Notes: generated from the letters alone by a model not told the origin. A stretch of 64,000 nt of DNA from Niallia alba (GCF_012933555.1 NZ_JABBPK010000001.1:3636001-3700000), one strand, 5' to 3'; shown: positions 1 to 10,610, numbered from the stretch's first letter. A program made the numbers and translations.

Positions 1-681
1 GGCTGGAAAAACATATCGCTTAAGAAACAATTAGAGGCACAATTTCATCTTCCTGTTTTAGTCGAAAATGAAGCAAACGCAGGAGCCTATGGAGAAAAGG
101 AATTCGGCCTAGGGCAACCTTTTCAAAATCTTATTTATGTAAGTGCAGGCATTGGAATTGGTGCTGGCATTATTATTAACGGAGAATTATATAAAGGAAC
201 GCTAGGTTATTCAGGTGAAATCGGTCATATGACCATACAAAAGGATGGACTAGAATGCCGCTGTGGCAATAAAGGCTGCTGGGAACTATATGCTTCTGAA
301 CAATACTTATTAACTAGAGCTACACAATTAAAGCTAGGAGATAAAAAACAAATTCATTTAAATGACTTAATTGAGCTTGCTAACCAAGGAAATAACCAAG
401 CAATCCATTTATTCCATGAGGTGGGGGATCATTTAGGATCTGGAATTATAAATATCATTCATACATTTAATCCAGAACAAATCATCATTGGAAATCGCCT
501 CTCCTTAGCAAAAAGATGGATAGAGCCACGTGTGAAAAAAATGATAAGTAATTATACTTTACCCTTTCATCAATCGAAGCTGACTATCCATTTCTCTGAT
601 ATTGATTTTGCGTCCTCTGCCTTAGGGGCTGCAGCTTTTTCTACAGAGAATTTTTTAAGATGTATGTTGCAGCCGGATTAA
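1..681 (+). CDS. xylR: XylR-type ROK family xylose-responsive repressor, C-terminal part
   Basis: The open frame enters at base 1 and ends at TAA 679-681, giving 226 codons of the sugar-binding half; the N-terminal winged helix lies outside the window. The fragment has the ROK pattern of a glycine-rich phosphate-binding segment (GIGIGAGIIINGELYKG) followed by EIGHM and the zinc-binding cysteine cluster CRCGNKGCWE. XylR repressors of Bacillaceae bind xyl operators and release them with xylose. The close fit to XylR rather than glucokinase is judged from the ENEANAGAYGE segment and from the adjacent xylan genes, so the exact ligand is inference. It converges on the GH8 gene, with only 57 bases between the two stops and no strong terminator. 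Confidence 0.8.
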   Translation, partial: GWKNISLKKQLEAQFHLPVLVENEANAGAYGEKEFGLGQPFQNLIYVSAGIGIGAGIIINGELYKGTLGYSGEIGHMTIQKDGLECRCGNKGCWELYASEQYLLTRATQLKLGDKKQIHLNDLIELANQGNNQAIHLFHEVGDHLGSGIINIIHTFNPEQIIIGNRLSLAKRWIEPRVKKMISNYTLPFHQSKLTIHFSDIDFASSALGAAAFSTENFLRCMLQPD

Positions 682-738
682 TTGCTGTTTAGACTATATT
701 AATTATTAAGTCGTTTAAAACATACGTTCAACATACAT

Positions 739-1866
739 TTATTTTGGCATCCAAATTCGATAATTACCGCTTAAAGCAAGTAAACTAAAAAAGTATAAGC
801 AATTATCATAATACCGCCTTTCGCCTTTTCTAATTGGCGTATTCCAAAATAATTCAACCATTCTTTTAGCATTCGGTCCGTCGGCCGCTAAAGAAGCCAT
901 TGCATTCGTTGCAATTAATCCAATTGGATGAAGTGATTTTTCCGTAAAAGGAACTCCTTCAATCGTGTATCTCCGATAATCTTCAGGATCTTTTTCAGCA
1001 AAAAAATTCTGGATTTTATTAGCCGTTTCTCTTTCTGATTCACTTCCTCCAAACCATTCATAATCAAGACCTATATTTGCAGCAACTCGATAAGAGTCGC
1101 TATAAAAATGACCATAGCCCTTATCATTATTTGGAGTACCATCATAATAAGCATATTCGGGAGCAAGTCCTGTTTCTGAGTGACATGCTGTTTTCAAATA
1201 TTCTCGGCTTGCCTCTGCTGCTTCTTTCCAAAACGCTTGGTCTTCTGGATTTGCCCAGCAAGCAAATAACTCGTAAAAATGTGGCAAATGATAAGAGGGA
1301 TCTGTAAATTCACAGTTTGGAACAAATTTTATTAACTTGTTGTCCAGATTCCACATGGAGTGTCCTTTTCCCTCTTCCTCCTTATGCAAACAGGTTTGCA
1401 ATAAATCTCTTGCTTGTTGACTATAGTTGAAAGGTTGTTCTCCATCTCCCCATCGATGGGCTGCAAAAAATAAGGCTAGTGCAAAAAATTCTTCACCATC
1501 TGGTGCAGGTCCATCTGACTGCTTTGAGCCATCTGGATTACAAGACCAGGCAAAGTAACCAGCATTTTCTCCAGTATTCATATACATATGTTTCTTTGTC
1601 CAATTCCATATGCGATCAAATTCCTCTTTCTTATCTAATTGGACAGCAATCATCATTCCATAGGACATACCTTCTGTTCTAACATCAAGATTCCCTGTAT
1701 CTAATAAATATCCTCCATCCATAGAAGGAAAATAAATTCTCGTATCATCATCGCCATAAAAAATTTGTGCCCATGCATCCTCTATTTTTGATTGAATAGC
1801 TGTATCCGAGTATCCCATCTCTTTAAAAATATTTCGATAATTACCTGTATAAAATGCACCTTTCAC
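739..1866 (-). CDS. GH8 reducing-end xylose-releasing exo-oligoxylanase (Rex-like)
   Basis: A 375-residue protein without signal peptide, hence cytoplasmic. Enzymes of this GH8 group remove xylose from the reducing end of xylo-oligosaccharides. Glu65 in RTEGMSYGM and Asp257 in FYSDSYR fall where the Bacillus halodurans Rex acid (Glu70) and base (Asp263) are known, with a small constant offset. The start is GTG at 1866, preceded by GGAGGAGTG. It is the last gene of the downstream xylan block, 20 bases after the GH39 remnant, so its transcription probably depends on read-through that the IS at 2195-4032 may block. Catalytically it looks intact. Confidence 0.88.
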   Translation of the reverse strand: MKGAFYTGNYRNIFKEMGYSDTAIQSKIEDAWAQIFYGDDDTRIYFPSMDGGYLLDTGNLDVRTEGMSYGMMIAVQLDKKEEFDRIWNWTKKHMYMNTGENAGYFAWSCNPDGSKQSDGPAPDGEEFFALALFFAAHRWGDGEQPFNYSQQARDLLQTCLHKEEEGKGHSMWNLDNKLIKFVPNCEFTDPSYHLPHFYELFACWANPEDQAFWKEAAEASREYLKTACHSETGLAPEYAYYDGTPNNDKGYGHFYSDSYRVAANIGLDYEWFGGSESERETANKIQNFFAEKDPEDYRRYTIEGVPFTEKSLHPIGLIATNAMASLAADGPNAKRMVELFWNTPIRKGERRYYDNCLYFFSLLALSGNYRIWMPK

Positions 1867-1886
1867 CTAAACACTCCTCCTTTCTA

Positions 1887-2194
1887 TTAAGAAGAATAAG
1901 AAGTTATAAGACTATCATCTAATCCTTCATAAGTTTGGGTTTCATATACTATTGCCCTTAATTCTATAAGTGTCACTTCATTTTTTGTTAGGGTAATAGA
2001 AAGCTTTAAATAGCCATCTGCTTCTTTCTTTTGTTTTGCTGTAGATAACTTTGGTATAGCTGCTTCTTTTAATGTTTCCACTGATTCCTTGTCTGGGAAA
2101 CGAGGTCTACCTAATTCTTTCCATACTTTCCAAGGATTCGCATGATTCTCATCTACACTCTGCCTCTTCATAAAGTACTCCCCACTACTAACAG
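1887..2194 (-). pseudogene. xynB: GH39 beta-xylosidase, C-terminal fragment cut off by IS insertion
   Basis: This holds the last 99-odd codons of a GH39 beta-xylosidase. The DENHANPWKVW and GRPRFPDKE segments are typical of the C-terminal part of Bacillus XynB proteins. It has no start of its own with a convincing ribosome site; an internal ATG at 2171 would give 94 residues. Read across one copy of the 8-bp target duplication (2187-2194), the frame joins exactly to the N-terminal part ending at 4033, giving VSSGEYFMKRQ at the junction. It is therefore a severed 3' end rather than a separate gene. Confidence 0.9.
2187..2194. repeat. 8-bp target-site duplication of IS copy A
   Basis: ACTAACAG at 2187-2194 is repeated exactly at 4033-4040, immediately flanking the insertion sequence. 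Its reverse complement lies inside the GH39 frame, where it reads (C)CTGTTAGT. Confidence 0.92.
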
Positions 2195-2336
2195 CGTATT
2201 GTCAAAACTTTTATAGTAAATAGGTTATTAAATCCTATCTGAGAGGGCTTTATAAGCAAAAAAATTGCCACCCCCTGAATTCTAAGGATAATTGAGGTTA
2301 CGACACTCTCAACAACCTAGAAAAGGAAGTGACAAT

Positions 2337-3776
2337 TTGTACCCTCAAATTATAACCTATTTATTAACTTTTATAAACTATCAAGAACAACTAATTCGAA
2401 CATTGCTTACTTTATTGATTGGTAAGAGTATGTTTGATAAGCCTACTGAACAGCCAGTAAATAAACCATATCGAAAACTTCAAGTGGACGACCTTCCGGT
2501 CATTGAAGTTCTGGAACAGCTTGATTATCGAGTTCTTCTTAGTGAATATCTAGAGAAGAACGGGAAACCACTTAAACCTGTTCAAAGGCGTAAGAATGCA
2601 AAAGTTTCCGTACCTAAATCCATGAACTGCCCAAAGTGTGGTGCTCCATCAGATTATCTTTATGCCAACAATGGAGATAAAGGCCAGTATCAATGCAAGG
2701 TGTGTACAGAGCTCTTCAGTGAAAAGAACCGTTATTCTAAGGAAGCCATCCTGAAGTGTCCTCATTGTTCCAAAACTCTCGAGAAAATAAAAGAAAGAAA
2801 AGATTTTCACGTGTTTAAGTGCAAGAACAATGACTGTTCTTATTATCAAAAGAAGCTCAATGGGATGACTTCAAAAGAAAAGAAAAGGTTCAAAAAGGAC
2901 CCTCAAGCATTTAAATTAAGATACATTTTCCGTCAGTTTCATATCGATTTCCAGCCGTTATCCAAGGAATCACCAGAACTGCCGGCCGTTGACTTATCAA
3001 AGATTTATGCATCACCACATACATTAGGATTAATCCTAACCTATCATGTAAACTATGGCCTTTCGGCCCGTAAAACAGCTGCGATTATGCAGGACGTACA
3101 CGGAGTGATGATTTCACATCAGACTGTATTGAACTACGAAAATAGCGTAGCTTTATTACTTAAACCTTATGTGGATCACTATCCCTATGAACTTTCAGAC
3201 CAATTCTGCGGTGATGAAACGTATATCAGAGTAAACGGTCGATGGCATTATTTATTTTTCTTTTTTGACGCCGTGAAAAAGATTATTCTTTCGTATCCGG
3301 TGTCGCCTAATCGAGACACAGCAACAGCCATTCGAGCAATTGATGAGGTCTTAATCAAGATGAAAGAGATTCCAGAAAATCTGACCTTTGTGGTAGACGG
3401 GAATCCAATCTATCTTTTAGCCCAACATTTCTTCGCTCAACATGGGATTTCATTCGATGTGAAGCAGGTCATTGGATTAACCAATGAGGACCCTGTTTCG
3501 ACCGAATATAGACCACTGAAACAAATAATTGAGAGACTTAACCGCACCTTTAAGGGCAATTATCGCTCCACTCATGGATTCGGCTCTGAACATGGTTCCA
3601 TTTCATACGTCACCTTATTTACGGCCTACTTTAACTTTTTGCGTCCGCATGCCGCCTTAGAAGGAAAAGTGCCCGTAGTGAATCCAGAACTCAAGGGGCT
3701 TCCAACAATGCCAGCACGTTGGACAAAGCTCATTGGATTAGCACAACAATGGATAGTAGAACAAAGACAAGCCTAA
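2337..3776 (+). CDS. DDE transposase with N-terminal zinc ribbons (IS copy A)
   Basis: The protein has about 479 residues if translation starts at TTG 2337, which has GGAAG seven bases upstream; the frame is open further upstream to a poorer TTG at 2292. The N-terminal third has a CPKCG...CKVC ribbon and a second CPHC...CKNNDC ribbon. Next come a helix-turn-helix-like stretch (GLSARKTAAIM) and a DDE core: Asp in GDETYIRV, Asp in VVDGNP and Glu in KQIIERLNRT. The core looks like the rve/IS6-type fold; the long zinc-ribbon extension is unusual for classical IS6. The frame is intact, so the element may still be active. Confidence 0.88.
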   Translation: MYPQIITYLLTFINYQEQLIRTLLTLLIGKSMFDKPTEQPVNKPYRKLQVDDLPVIEVLEQLDYRVLLSEYLEKNGKPLKPVQRRKNAKVSVPKSMNCPKCGAPSDYLYANNGDKGQYQCKVCTELFSEKNRYSKEAILKCPHCSKTLEKIKERKDFHVFKCKNNDCSYYQKKLNGMTSKEKKRFKKDPQAFKLRYIFRQFHIDFQPLSKESPELPAVDLSKIYASPHTLGLILTYHVNYGLSARKTAAIMQDVHGVMISHQTVLNYENSVALLLKPYVDHYPYELSDQFCGDETYIRVNGRWHYLFFFFDAVKKIILSYPVSPNRDTATAIRAIDEVLIKMKEIPENLTFVVDGNPIYLLAQHFFAQHGISFDVKQVIGLTNEDPVSTEYRPLKQIIERLNRTFKGNYRSTHGFGSEHGSISYVTLFTAYFNFLRPHAALEGKVPVVNPELKGLPTMPARWTKLIGLAQQWIVEQRQA

Positions 3777-3809
3777 CTTTTTGTTTAGCTGAGCCCTTAA
3801 GCTAATTCA

Positions 3810-3959
3810 GCAATCGGCGGAGCGAACTCTTGACAAACCGAACTTGCCAATGGTTTAAAATGGAAACAACCAAGGGCTTATTTGGTATGCCTTCTTTTGT
3901 TCCCTTCGCCCTTGTTAAACAATCCTCAAACCATTGGCGTGTTTGTCAAGAGCGATTGC
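3810..3959. other. Conserved 150-nt hairpin region in IS copy A
   Basis: Between the transposase stop and the right end, nested inverted repeats occur: GCAATCG with CGATTGC, CTCTTGACAAAC with GTTTGTCAAGAG, GCCAATGGTTT with AAACCATTGGC, and an inner CAAGGGC with GCCCTTG. The same arrangement and the same 150-nt length recur in copy B at 17204-17353. It has no coding capacity. It could be a terminator of read-through, a transposase-binding subterminal structure or a small RNA; the sequence does not decide between these. Confidence 0.75.
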
Positions 3960-3999
3960 GGCGCATCTCCATCCAGTAAATAGGAGAGAAACTAACCCT

Positions 4000-5247
4000 T
4001 TAGGTAGTTTTCATAAATCTTTTGACACTACCACTAACAGGTATTTTAATCACTAATTCCTTCTCAAAGCCTTCTCCTTTAGCCATTACCTCATTCCAAG
4101 CTACAAGTGTAATCGATCCATTTTCTTTTCGCGTAATAATCATTTGTGTATCACGATACAGAACTTCCTCACCAAGTCTATTGAAAAAGGAAAATAAATG
4201 AAAAGTTGGCTTTGGGATGGAATGAAGCGCCATTAAACCAAACCCGCCATGGAATAAAGCCTTTGGCACATCAGCCTCTTCAAAAACATCACTAAAAGTC
4301 CAATACGAAAAAGAATCGACAAAGTCTCCACCCTCACTTAATATCCGTGCAAGATAGGTTGCATTTAACGGTGTATCATGAACGGGATTGATCGGACTAT
4401 AAGAAGTATTATATTCGGTAATATGGAAGGGCAAATCAGAAAAAGGTGATTCCTTAATTAGACCACGAACTACCTCAAACTGTTTAAGCATATCTGTATT
4501 ATCTACTAGATCTTGATAATAATAATCAGGAGTAACTTTTTTAGGGCTTAGCGATGTGTAGGCATGTCGACTGACGAAATCTACAGGCACATTCTCCCTA
4601 TGACAGAAATTCAAGAAATCAACAATCCACTCGTCAGCACCACCACAAATTGCCGGACCACCAACCTGAAGATCTTGGTTTACCGCTTTAATTGCTAGCG
4701 CTGTAACTTTATATAGCCTAAAGTATTCTTCTTTATCGGCATCCTTCCAAAAGTTTACTAAGTTAGGCTCATTCCAAACTTCAAATGGCCATTGTTTAAC
4801 TTCTTCTATTCCATAGCGTTCAATAAAATGGTTTACTACTGCTGTAATTAAATTACTCCATTTTTGATAATCACTTGGTGGAGTTACATTTCCTTTCCAA
4901 TAAAAAATCGTTTGGTCACCAGAAGAAAGTAATTCTGGCATAAAACCAAATTCAATAAAGGGTCGTAAGTTCAGCTCAAGAAAAGAGTCAAAGATGCGGT
5001 CAATGTAAGTAAAGTTATAAAATGGCTTTACTTCCTCTCCTATCTTCATTTCCCGATAAATACCGACGTCATCTGAAAGTAAACCATGTCCTCTAATATA
5101 TTTAAATCCAATTTTCTCTTGAATAATTTTGAGATGATCAAGATATTCTTTCTGTAGTGCCAGACCAAGTCTCCCAGTTCCAATGCAATATTTCCAGTTT
5201 TCCTTCAGCTTCCCCTCTCCTTTTGATGCTATAATAATTGATTCCAT
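4000..5247 (-). pseudogene. xynB: GH39 beta-xylosidase, N-terminal part, truncated by IS copy A
   Basis: There are 405 native codons (5247 to 4033), then ten IS-encoded residues ([10 protein letters not shown]) and a stop at 4000-4002. The TIM-barrel catalytic domain is complete: acid/base Glu160 in VWNEPN and nucleophile Glu278 in HITEYN sit at the same numbers as in Geobacillus stearothermophilus XynB1. The lost C-terminal portion (about 99 residues, at 1887-2186) belongs to the accessory beta-sandwich. A joined frame would be 504 codons, the usual length for this group. The start ATG follows GGAGAGG. The enzyme would cleave xylose from xylo-oligomers in the cytoplasm; whether the truncated form folds is unknown. 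Confidence 0.92.
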
Positions 5248-5312
5248 TACCGACCTCTCCTATTCTCCATTTAAATGTATTTCTGTAATCATCTAGCAAA
5301 ATATTGTTAGTT

Positions 5313-5428
5313 AAAGATTGTTTCGTAAAGTTTGTTGTTAGTAACCCACAGCCTATATAAGCTAAAGAACATTGGGCAGTGGATTCCCTAACTCGTTGAC
5401 GAAATCGAGAATACTGCCCACATGAATT
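5313..5428. repeat. R3-type dispersed repeat, decayed copy
   Basis: It begins with TTTCGTAAAGTTTGTTGTTA and CCACAGCCT, shared with other R3 copies, then diverges into a hairpin GGGCAGT...ACTGCCC. It lies between GH67 and GH39. The right border is uncertain. Confidence 0.5.
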
Positions 5429-5452
5429 GACTAATAGCTATAATAGAAATAT

Positions 5453-7504
5453 TTAATAAATAACACGGTTCAGTTCATCATTTATCCCTGACTTTCGGTA
5501 GAAATAAGTATTAATTATATCTCTCCATTCCTTAGAATGTTCCAATTGGATAGTTAACCTTTGTAGAATGTCGTTATATCTTTTTTCATCTACAAAACCA
5601 TTTAAACTAATCCAACTTTCAAGTAGATTTTCTACGTCTTCTACCCCTTCAAAGTGAGTGTTATAAATATGCTGAATTACTGTGGTTCCCGACTTTAAAA
5701 CATGTGTATATGGAACATGGTGAAAAAATAGGACTAATTCATCTGGACAAGTCTCCACTGATTCATACATGTCGAAATTTTCCGGGAAATATTGTTCCGT
5801 ATATCCAGTTCCGTCTTTCTTTGTTCGATTTACCCCAATCCCTTTCCAATCTGCGAAATGATAAGTACCCCAAGGGGAATATTCATAACCGTCTACATTT
5901 GGACCATAATGGTGATTAGGATTCACCATCCAGCCAACTCCTAAAGGAGCGGTATATTTTTCATAAATACTCCATGAATCTGCAAGCATCTCTTTTACAG
6001 TGTTTAGTATTTTGGGATGTTTTCCAAATGTTTGTGTTACCCATTCATCTGTAATCGTTGCTTCTGGTAAGTCTGGATTCCAAATTAATCTCCCATACCC
6101 ATATAGATTAGCTTGTGCAAGAATGTGACCAGTCCAACTCGACTCATTCCCAATATTTGTAACAGCTGAAATTCCACTATATTTATAATGAAATAGAGTT
6201 CCATCAACCACCTTTTTTACCGTAGAACCTTCCCCTTTTGCATATGTATCAAAATCCAGTACTTTTTTCCATTGGGGAATTAAATAACATAAATGTTTCT
6301 GTTGTCCCGTATATTCTTGTGTGATTTGAAATTCTAGTACTTGATTTGTCTCTGGCATAGCCCCAAATAGTGGTGAAACTGGCTCTCTTACTTGAAAATC
6401 CATTGGTCCATTTTTGATTTGCAGAATAACATTCTCTAAAAATTGACCATCTAGTGGTTTAAAATGATCGTATGCTGCTTTCGCTCGATCTGTCGTTCGA
6501 TCTCTCCAATCTTGAAGACAATCATATACAAAGCAACGCCAAATGACGATTCCATCAAAAGGTAGCAAAGCCTCCCCTAACATATTCGCACCATCTGCAT
6601 GATTTCGATTATAAGTGAACGGTCCAGGTCGATGTTCAGAATCCGCTTTCACAACAAAGCCACCGAAGTCTTCTATATATTGATAAATTTCTGCAGTTTT
6701 CTTTGTCCACCATTCTCTCACCTGTGGATCTAGTGGATCAGCTGTAGAAAGACCGCCAATTTCAATCGTACTAGCATAATTAATAGATAAAAAAAGTCTA
6801 ATACCATATTGTCTGAATATATTTGCCACTTTTGCCACGTCAGGAAGTAATTCCTTTGTAATCAGATTAGTTTCAGCTTTATGAACATTAACATTATTGA
6901 TAGAGATCCCATTAATTCCAATCGAAGCCATCAACCTTGCATAATCTTTGATTCGTCCATAATCCAGTATAAATTGATTATTCTCAAAAAAGATTGAGTG
7001 TCCAGCATAGCCCCGTTCAATAGAACCATCCATATTGTCCCAGTGATTAATCATTCTTAATTGAGTCTTAGGATTTTCTATAATATCTAGCTGTTGATAA
7101 TCTCTATTTGTCTGTAATATTCGTAAAAAATGAAAAGCTGCATACAAGACACCTTTATCGGTCTTTCCTGTTAAATAAATTCGTTCCTTTGGTTTAGTGA
7201 AAGACTGTAACATATATCCATCATTATTCAATGATCTATTCAAAGTAGTCATATTCGAACTATCTACTGTTGCTAAAACAATTGCCGAATTGTTCCCTTC
7301 CCTGTCTGCTATAACTTCAGGTTCTATTCCTGTTATCGATAATATTCCTCTTTTTAATTCTTCTACAGCTGACTTAATTATTTCCGTTTTTTCTAATACA
7401 ACAATTTTTTTTAATGCTTCTATATTTGCTAAATCTTTCTTTCTCTCATATCTTAGCCAGCATTTATATTCATCCGTTTTTTGCAAGGTTTCTACTAATG
7501 TCAT
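5453..7504 (-). CDS. aguA: GH67 alpha-glucuronidase
   Basis: A 683-residue cytoplasmic enzyme that removes (4-O-methyl)glucuronic acid from the non-reducing-end xylose of aldouronic acids. All three catalytic carboxylates known from Geobacillus AguA are present with a constant offset of five: Glu290 (KADSEHRPG), Asp369 ([11 protein letters not shown]) and Glu397 ([10 protein letters not shown]). The typical (alpha/beta)8 core with an N-terminal sandwich and helical C-terminus fits the length (family about 680). No signal peptide is seen. It sits between the fructuronate reductase-type SDR and GH39 genes, as in known glucuronoxylan loci, and its product glucuronate needs uxuA/uxuB downstream. 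No defect is visible. Confidence 0.95.
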   Translation of the reverse strand: MTLVETLQKTDEYKCWLRYERKKDLANIEALKKIVVLEKTEIIKSAVEELKRGILSITGIEPEVIADREGNNSAIVLATVDSSNMTTLNRSLNNDGYMLQSFTKPKERIYLTGKTDKGVLYAAFHFLRILQTNRDYQQLDIIENPKTQLRMINHWDNMDGSIERGYAGHSIFFENNQFILDYGRIKDYARLMASIGINGISINNVNVHKAETNLITKELLPDVAKVANIFRQYGIRLFLSINYASTIEIGGLSTADPLDPQVREWWTKKTAEIYQYIEDFGGFVVKADSEHRPGPFTYNRNHADGANMLGEALLPFDGIVIWRCFVYDCLQDWRDRTTDRAKAAYDHFKPLDGQFLENVILQIKNGPMDFQVREPVSPLFGAMPETNQVLEFQITQEYTGQQKHLCYLIPQWKKVLDFDTYAKGEGSTVKKVVDGTLFHYKYSGISAVTNIGNESSWTGHILAQANLYGYGRLIWNPDLPEATITDEWVTQTFGKHPKILNTVKEMLADSWSIYEKYTAPLGVGWMVNPNHHYGPNVDGYEYSPWGTYHFADWKGIGVNRTKKDGTGYTEQYFPENFDMYESVETCPDELVLFFHHVPYTHVLKSGTTVIQHIYNTHFEGVEDVENLLESWISLNGFVDEKRYNDILQRLTIQLEHSKEWRDIINTYFYRKSGINDELNRVIY

Positions 7505-7576
7505 TGTCTCTTCACTCCTTTTCTCGTAAAATCTTTTATCTTTAAAAGAATTTAACTACTTTACTCTTTTTTCTTA

Positions 7577-7696
7577 AAGCTGTTTTCGTAACGTTTGTTG
7601 CTAATTCTTGAACATCTACATGCATTAAGGCTGCTCCCCTTTTCGAAATAATTAATTTTTTCTATTGAAAAAAACAACAATCTTTTCGAAAAATGC
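7577..7696. repeat. R3-type dispersed repeat
   Basis: Terminal inverted arms AAGCTGTTTTCGTAACGTTTGTTG and AACAACAATCTTTTCGAAAAATGCT enclose a decayed core containing AAGGCTGCTCC. It lies between the SDR and GH67 genes. Confidence 0.6.
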
Positions 7697-7701
7697 TAAT
7701 T

Positions 7702-8547
7702 TTAAACTCCTGAATATGCCATAAATCCTCCGTCAACCGGAACGCTGATTCCCGTAACAAATCCGCTTGCCTCCTCATTAACTAGCCATAATAGAGTTCC
7801 TAATAGATCTTCTGGTTTTCCTAATCTTTTTACTGGCGTATGTGCCAATATTTTCTTCGTCCGGTCTGTATAGGAGCCATCTGAATTTTTAAGCAAAGCT
7901 TCGTTCTGTTTTGTTAAGAAAAATCCTGGAGCAATGGCATTTACTCTTATACCTGTTTCCGCCATATGTACAGCTAACCATTTTGTGAAATTCTCTATAC
8001 CTGCTTTAGCTGCACTGTAGGCAGGTACTTTCGTCATCGGACTTGGCGCACTCATTGAGGATATATTTATGATGGTTCCACTTTTCCCAAGCATTTGCTT
8101 AGAAAATACCTGGGTAGGAATCAATGTTCCAATTATATTTAGATTAAATACAAAGGAGAAGCCCTCAATCGTTAAATCGAAAAAACTAGTAAGCCCTGCT
8201 TTGTCCAAATCCTCTATCCGTAGGATTTCTTCTGATGTAATTCCCTTTGGATGATTTCCTCCTGCCCCATTTATAAGAATGTCACAGCTTCCAAATGTAT
8301 CAGAAACTATTTTTTCCGCTTCCTTAACACTGTTCACATCTACGACATCACACGCAATAGCAATGGCAGTTCCACCTTCCTTATTTATTTCCTCCGCTAC
8401 CTTTTGTGCTTTTTCATATGTACGATTAAGAAGAGCTACTTTTACCCCTTGTCTGCCTAGCTCCTTTGCCATACAACTACAAAGCACTCCTCCACCACCA
8501 GTAATAACCGCTACTTTCCCAGATAGATTTTCAATTAATGGTAACAT
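7702..8547 (-). CDS. uxuB: SDR family D-mannonate oxidoreductase (fructuronate reductase, UxuB/YjmF-like)
   Basis: A 281-residue short-chain dehydrogenase. It shows the cofactor glycine motif TGGGGVL near residue 17, NGAGG near 93, catalytic Ser in [10 protein letters not shown] and the YSAAK Tyr-Lys pair, ending in the VPVDGGF segment of classical SDRs. In Bacillus the mannonate oxidoreductase is of this SDR type, and the tight coupling to uxuA (17-base overlap) supports reduction of D-fructuronate to D-mannonate. Exact substrate is inferred from context; gluconate 5-dehydrogenase is a close structural alternative. Confidence 0.85.
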   Translation of the reverse strand: MLPLIENLSGKVAVITGGGGVLCSCMAKELGRQGVKVALLNRTYEKAQKVAEEINKEGGTAIAIACDVVDVNSVKEAEKIVSDTFGSCDILINGAGGNHPKGITSEEILRIEDLDKAGLTSFFDLTIEGFSFVFNLNIIGTLIPTQVFSKQMLGKSGTIINISSMSAPSPMTKVPAYSAAKAGIENFTKWLAVHMAETGIRVNAIAPGFFLTKQNEALLKNSDGSYTDRTKKILAHTPVKRLGKPEDLLGTLLWLVNEEASGFVTGISVPVDGGFMAYSGV

Positions 8548-9652
8548 TGTTAATTTCCCCTTTCTTAACCGCTTTATTGTTTTGCTCCAAACTATCCCAA
8601 ATTCCTAAAATATACATAATTCCTAAAGCTCGATCGTAAAGTCCATAACCAGGTCTTGCTTTTTCTCCCCAAATCATTCTGCCGTGATCTGGACGGAAAT
8701 AGCCTTTAAAACCATGATCGTGGAGAACCTTTACTATTTTATATAAATCAAGAGAACCTTCTTCCGTGCTTCTATGAGAGGTTTCCTGAAAATTCCCGTT
8801 ATCCGCTATTTTAATATTTCGTATATGAACAAAGGGTACCCGATTCATTTTTAAAAAATGACATAAGATATCCGGAATATCATGATTCGGATTTGCCCCT
8901 AAAGAACCTGAGCATATCGTTAAACCATTAGATGGACTATTCACAAGCTTTACAATTCGCTCTAAATTCTCCTTCGATCGAACAATTCGTGGTAGACCAA
9001 ATACGGACCATGGTGGATCATCTGGATGGATTGCCATTTTAATATCACATTCTTCTGCTACTGGAATTACTTGCTCTAAGAAATACTGGAGATGATCAAA
9101 TAAATCTTCTTCTGTTACATCTTGATATAATTCAAATAACTGCTTTATCGCTTTTAGCCTTTCTGGTTCCCAGCCAGGAAGAGAATATCCATTCGATAAA
9201 TTCTCCATTTGTTCGATTAACTCTAACGGTTCAATCGACTCTATTTTTGCTTTTTCGTATGCAAGAACAGTCGATCCATCAGGAAGCTCCTTTGCTAGAT
9301 CGGAACGTGTCCAATCAAAAATCGGCATAAAATTATAGCAGATTACCTTGACACCAGCTTTTGCCAGATTTCGAATCGTTTCTTTATAATTTTCAATGTA
9401 TTTTTCTCGAGATGGAAGACCAAGCTTTATATCTTCATGAATATTTACACTTTCAATCACTTCTAGGCTCATGCCGTTTCTATTAATCTCTTCCTTCAGC
9501 TCCATGATCCTACTTTCAGGCCACACTTCTCCTACAGGAATATCAAATAAAGCACCCACAATACCATCGATTCCAGGTATTTGTCTAATATACTCTAAGG
9601 AAACGCTGTCATCCTCCTTGCCAAACCACCTAAATGTTGCCTTCACTAACAA
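8531..9652 (-). CDS. uxuA: Mannonate dehydratase
   Basis: A 373-residue enzyme that dehydrates D-mannonate to 2-keto-3-deoxygluconate. It is of the UxuA TIM-barrel family, with the recognisable [21 protein letters not shown] start, [21 protein letters not shown] and the [12 protein letters not shown] metal-site segment. Length matches Bacillus UxuA (about 360). The gene overlaps the following SDR gene by 17 bases, indicating translational coupling. With GH67 and the SDR it forms the glucuronate branch of glucuronoxylan use; glucuronate isomerase (uxaC) and KDG kinase/aldolase are not in the window. Confidence 0.95.
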   Translation of the reverse strand: MLVKATFRWFGKEDDSVSLEYIRQIPGIDGIVGALFDIPVGEVWPESRIMELKEEINRNGMSLEVIESVNIHEDIKLGLPSREKYIENYKETIRNLAKAGVKVICYNFMPIFDWTRSDLAKELPDGSTVLAYEKAKIESIEPLELIEQMENLSNGYSLPGWEPERLKAIKQLFELYQDVTEEDLFDHLQYFLEQVIPVAEECDIKMAIHPDDPPWSVFGLPRIVRSKENLERIVKLVNSPSNGLTICSGSLGANPNHDIPDILCHFLKMNRVPFVHIRNIKIADNGNFQETSHRSTEEGSLDLYKIVKVLHDHGFKGYFRPDHGRMIWGEKARPGYGLYDRALGIMYILGIWDSLEQNNKAVKKGEINNVTIN

Positions 9653-9858
9653 AACCTCCTATCAATTCATCTCTTTACACTATATGCCTCCATTAATCTT
9701 AAAATAATTTTTTGTATGAAAATAAGTTTAGTTCCGACCAACCGGGGCCTTATAGTATTCATATATCATTTAAAAAAAATTATAATTTATGCTAAAAGGA
9801 ATTATTAAATTCCTCTTATGATCCATGTACATGCGGAGCATCATACCTTTCATCCATA

Positions 9859-10554
9859 CTATTTGATGTAGCTTTTTTTTAGGAAATTACTTTCTATATG
9901 ATTCAACATCGCTCTTGAATTAAATGACATGATCATTGCAATTAAACTGGCAATAAAAATTACTAGGAAATCAGTCGTCATTACCGTTGCAACCCCAACT
10001 AAAAATAAGATTAATATATTGCCTATTGTTTCTTTGAACTTAATAAACAAATAATACGCAGACAACTTTACTAAATCTCTTAATCGAAAAGTGTATTTGG
10101 CATTGATTATTAATATATTTATACTAAGCATTGTCCAGATAAGAGTAAGTATAAGCACAACGATAAAAATGATTTGATTGACTGGAGTTACTGTCATACG
10201 GAGGTATTGTAAGTCGATGAGTAAGACAAAGAATACCGCTAGGATTATAGTCCAGATATAAAACGTACCTTTTAAATTCGATCGATAGCCATAGAAAAAG
10301 TCAGCAGTTGGCGACAATTCCTTCGTTCTCACTAGTTTCTCCATCGAATAAAGCAGTCCTGATATAGCTGGTCCTGACGGTATTAAGGCAAGAGCATATA
10401 GTGCAATATTAGAAAATGATGGTGTTAATGTCATGAAGAAAAAAATGAATACTGCATTGGTCGCGACAAAATAGATATTTGTTAATAAAATCCAATACAC
10501 ATAATTACTAAATGTAAATAATATCCCTTGGCCAAACTCTTTTTTTTGTTCCAT
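9859..10554 (-). CDS. DUF624 / YesL-like membrane protein
   Basis: About 231 residues with five to six hydrophobic segments. It belongs to the DUF624 (YesL) family that accompanies sugar ABC importers of the LplABC/YtcQ type in Firmicutes; its molecular role is not known. ATG 10554 has AAGGTG seven bases upstream and is preferred to the GTG at 10563. It lies directly downstream of the solute-binding lipoprotein gene. A second DUF624 gene is at 17528-18163, one for each importer. Confidence 0.78.
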   Translation of the reverse strand: MEQKKEFGQGILFTFSNYVYWILLTNIYFVATNAVFIFFFMTLTPSFSNIALYALALIPSGPAISGLLYSMEKLVRTKELSPTADFFYGYRSNLKGTFYIWTIILAVFFVLLIDLQYLRMTVTPVNQIIFIVVLILTLIWTMLSINILIINAKYTFRLRDLVKLSAYYLFIKFKETIGNILILFLVGVATVMTTDFLVIFIASLIAMIMSFNSRAMLNHIESNFLKKSYIK

Positions 10555-10610
10555 GCTTTTCACCTTCTTTCAAAATATAAATGGAGGATGAGACATTCTG
10601 CTTTTTAGAA

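Larger units (their letters stand above)
2195..4032 (+). mobile_element. Insertion sequence copy A (DDE transposase, 8-bp duplication), inside GH39 gene
   Basis: The element is 1838 bp. Its ends are CGTATTGTCAAAACT on the left and, read inward from the right, GGTAGTGTCAAAAGA, which are imperfect inverted repeats. Both flanks carry the 8-bp duplication ACTAACAG. A second copy (15599-17426) matches along its whole length with many substitutions, so the two are not recent duplicates of each other. It contains one transposase gene and a conserved noncoding hairpin region downstream of it. Eight-base duplications are known for IS6 and IS1595-type elements; the exact family was not determined. Confidence 0.93.

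Noticed and set aside
1077-1307. Plus-strand frame opposite the GH8 gene
   Set aside because: Antisense shadow of a well-supported enzyme gene; no ribosome site or family likeness. The same holds for the other frames opposite long genes.
4000-5247. A complete short GH39 gene of 415 residues
   Set aside because: The last ten codons come from the IS end, and the missing C-terminal part is found in frame at 1887-2186.
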